From contig DQGF01000222.1 in assembly GCA_003525045.1 (NCBI GenBank), positions 6,501 through 14,350 of the forward strand: 7,850 nt of DNA, read 5' to 3'. A program made the translations under genes and the position numbers. The notes beneath the pieces were generated by a model that saw only the letters and a list, made by a program, of their open reading frames with translations, did no database searches and had not been told where the DNA came from. Positions within the stretch are counted from its first letter, which is position 1, and each line of letters begins with the position of its first letter. This DNA is from Pseudomonas sp. GTDB lineage: Bacteria; Pseudomonadota; Gammaproteobacteria; Pseudomonadales; Pseudomonadaceae. Shown piece by piece: positions 6,940 through 7,850 of the stretch.

Positions 6940-7850
6940 ATGGATAAAATTCGCCACGTGCCCTCGCTCCAGGCCTTGCAAGCCCTGGTCGAAGTCGCTG
7001 ACTCGGGCAGCTTCACCCAGGCTGCGCAAACGCTGTGCCTGACCCAAAGCGCAGTGAGTCGGAAAATTCAGCAGTTGGAGAGTCACTTCGGCTTACCTCT
7101 GTTCGTGAGGAATAGCCGCCATGTCCGACTGACCCTGGAAGGCGAACAGGTACTCGCAACCGCCCGGAATATCCTGGGACAACTGAAAACGCTCGATGAT
7201 CGGCTTGCGCCGCAGAAACGACCTTTCCGCATCCGCATGCATGTGTCGCTGGCGGTGCGCTGGTTGTTGCCGAAGTTGAGCGAGTTCTATCGAAGTCATC
7301 CGGACGTTTCGCTGTCGATCGAAACCGTGGCGACGGAAGTGGTGGAGCCGGCGATCGATAGCGATGCCTACATCCTCTATCTGCCGGAGCCATCCGGTGA
7401 TCCGGAGTGCCTGACCCTGTTCGAGGAAGCCTTGGTACCGGTGTGCGCCCCGGGCCTGGGCAGCGCGACCCGGCCGCTGCAGTCGGTGCAAGATCTCGTG
7501 GGTTTTCCCCTGCTGCATCGCTCGGCGGACAAGCATGACTGGGTCCAATGGCTGGCAGCCAATGGCGGCACGCCGCTGGAAGATTATCGTCACATTCCCT
7601 TCAACCTCGACGAGCTGGCGCTCGATGCCGCGGCACGAGGATTGGGGGTCGCCATGACGGACATGACTCTGGCTGGAGAATCCATCGAACGTGGTGTACT
7701 CGTCGTCCCGTTCGGTCATCCCCTGAAGACCCGCGGGATCTACGCGTTGAACCTGCAACCTTCGGCAGCGTCACACCCGGCGTGCGAGCTGATCATGCAA
7801 TGGTTCGCCCGGCAGGCCGAACTGCCTTCACGAGCAGGCTCGCTCCCACA
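6940..7850 (+). CDS. LysR-type transcriptional regulator, GcvA-like subgroup (3' end at window edge)
   Basis: This is a DNA-binding regulator that probably controls the divergent oxidoreductase/binding-protein operon and itself. The N-terminal winged helix-turn-helix is clear: SLQALQALVEVADSGSFTQAA (9-29), LTQSAVSRKIQQLESHFG (34-51) and FVRNSRHVRLTLEGEQVL (55-72). A linker helix follows, then the effector domain beginning at about residue 97, with RWLLPKLSEFYRSHPDV (107-123), HDWVQWLAANG (199-209) and GLGVAMTD (234-241), all resembling GcvA/AmpR-type members. The ATG at 6940 is the first start after an in-frame TAA at 6883. 303 codons are open to the edge, already a full LysR length, so the stop should lie just outside. 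The last codons, from about residue 296, are made of REP sequence. The family is certain. The effector is unknown but could be the amine handled by the neighbours. Confidence 0.95.
   Translation, partial: MDKIRHVPSLQALQALVEVADSGSFTQAAQTLCLTQSAVSRKIQQLESHFGLPLFVRNSRHVRLTLEGEQVLATARNILGQLKTLDDRLAPQKRPFRIRMHVSLAVRWLLPKLSEFYRSHPDVSLSIETVATEVVEPAIDSDAYILYLPEPSGDPECLTLFEEALVPVCAPGLGSATRPLQSVQDLVGFPLLHRSADKHDWVQWLAANGGTPLEDYRHIPFNLDELALDAAARGLGVAMTDMTLAGESIERGVLVVPFGHPLKTRGIYALNLQPSAASHPACELIMQWFARQAELPSRAGSLP
7827..7850 (-). repeat. REP-type palindromic element (Pseudomonas), overlapping the 3' end of the LysR gene
   Basis: The stretch contains CGAGC-AG-GCTCG (7831-7842), an inverted repeat with 5-bp arms, followed by CTCCCACA. 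Read on the minus strand it begins TGTGGGAGCGAGCC, the conserved form of REP elements scattered by the hundreds in fluorescent pseudomonads. One base of the usual TTCGCGAG end is changed (TTCACGAG). The element may continue past the edge, or form a pair with a second copy outside the window. Confidence 0.8.

Noticed and set aside
7093..7758. 221-codon minus-strand open frame opposite the LysR gene
   Set aside because: It is an antisense frame without recognisable features; the LysR frame is clear.

Overview
The window looks like a chromosomal segment of a fluorescent-group Pseudomonas. It is GC-rich and tightly packed, and its last bases match the REP palindrome family common in P. fluorescens/P. 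putida-type genomes (GAGCAGGCTC core followed by GCTCCCACA). All gene names rest on reading the translated proteins and remembered family motifs. No database search was possible.

Left part (1-2869, minus strand): a tctCBA operon for a tripartite tricarboxylate transporter. It is transcribed right to left: the periplasmic binding protein TctC, the small membrane protein TctB (ATGA overlap with tctC), and the large permease TctA, which is cut by the window edge near its C-terminus. TctC captures a carboxylate in the periplasm and TctA/TctB carry it across the inner membrane. The 223-bp region 2870-3092 separates tctC from a divergent gene. It holds a possible -10 box and a CAGGGA-N4-TCCCTG inverted repeat, both upstream of tctC.

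Middle (3093-4301, plus strand): a full-length, two-domain ChrA-type chromate transporter without a visible chrB regulator. It ends 27 bp from the convergent gene that follows.

Right part (4329-7850): a compact amine-related module. A divergent GcvA-like LysR regulator (plus strand) faces an FAD-dependent DAO/PuuB-like amine oxidoreductase, which is followed after 54 bp by a PotF/SpuD-like periplasmic polyamine-binding protein (both minus strand). No permease or ATPase of the ABC type is present, so the binding protein is an orphan here. Compared with PotF, several pocket residues differ (Glu to Gln, Trp to Phe, Phe to Trp), suggesting a ligand other than ordinary putrescine. The simplest reading is that the regulator controls capture and oxidation of an unidentified amine. 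The LysR reading frame runs into the REP element at the window edge, so the protein may carry a REP-encoded C-terminal tail.

No tRNA, rRNA, CRISPR array, insertion sequence or phage gene was seen.
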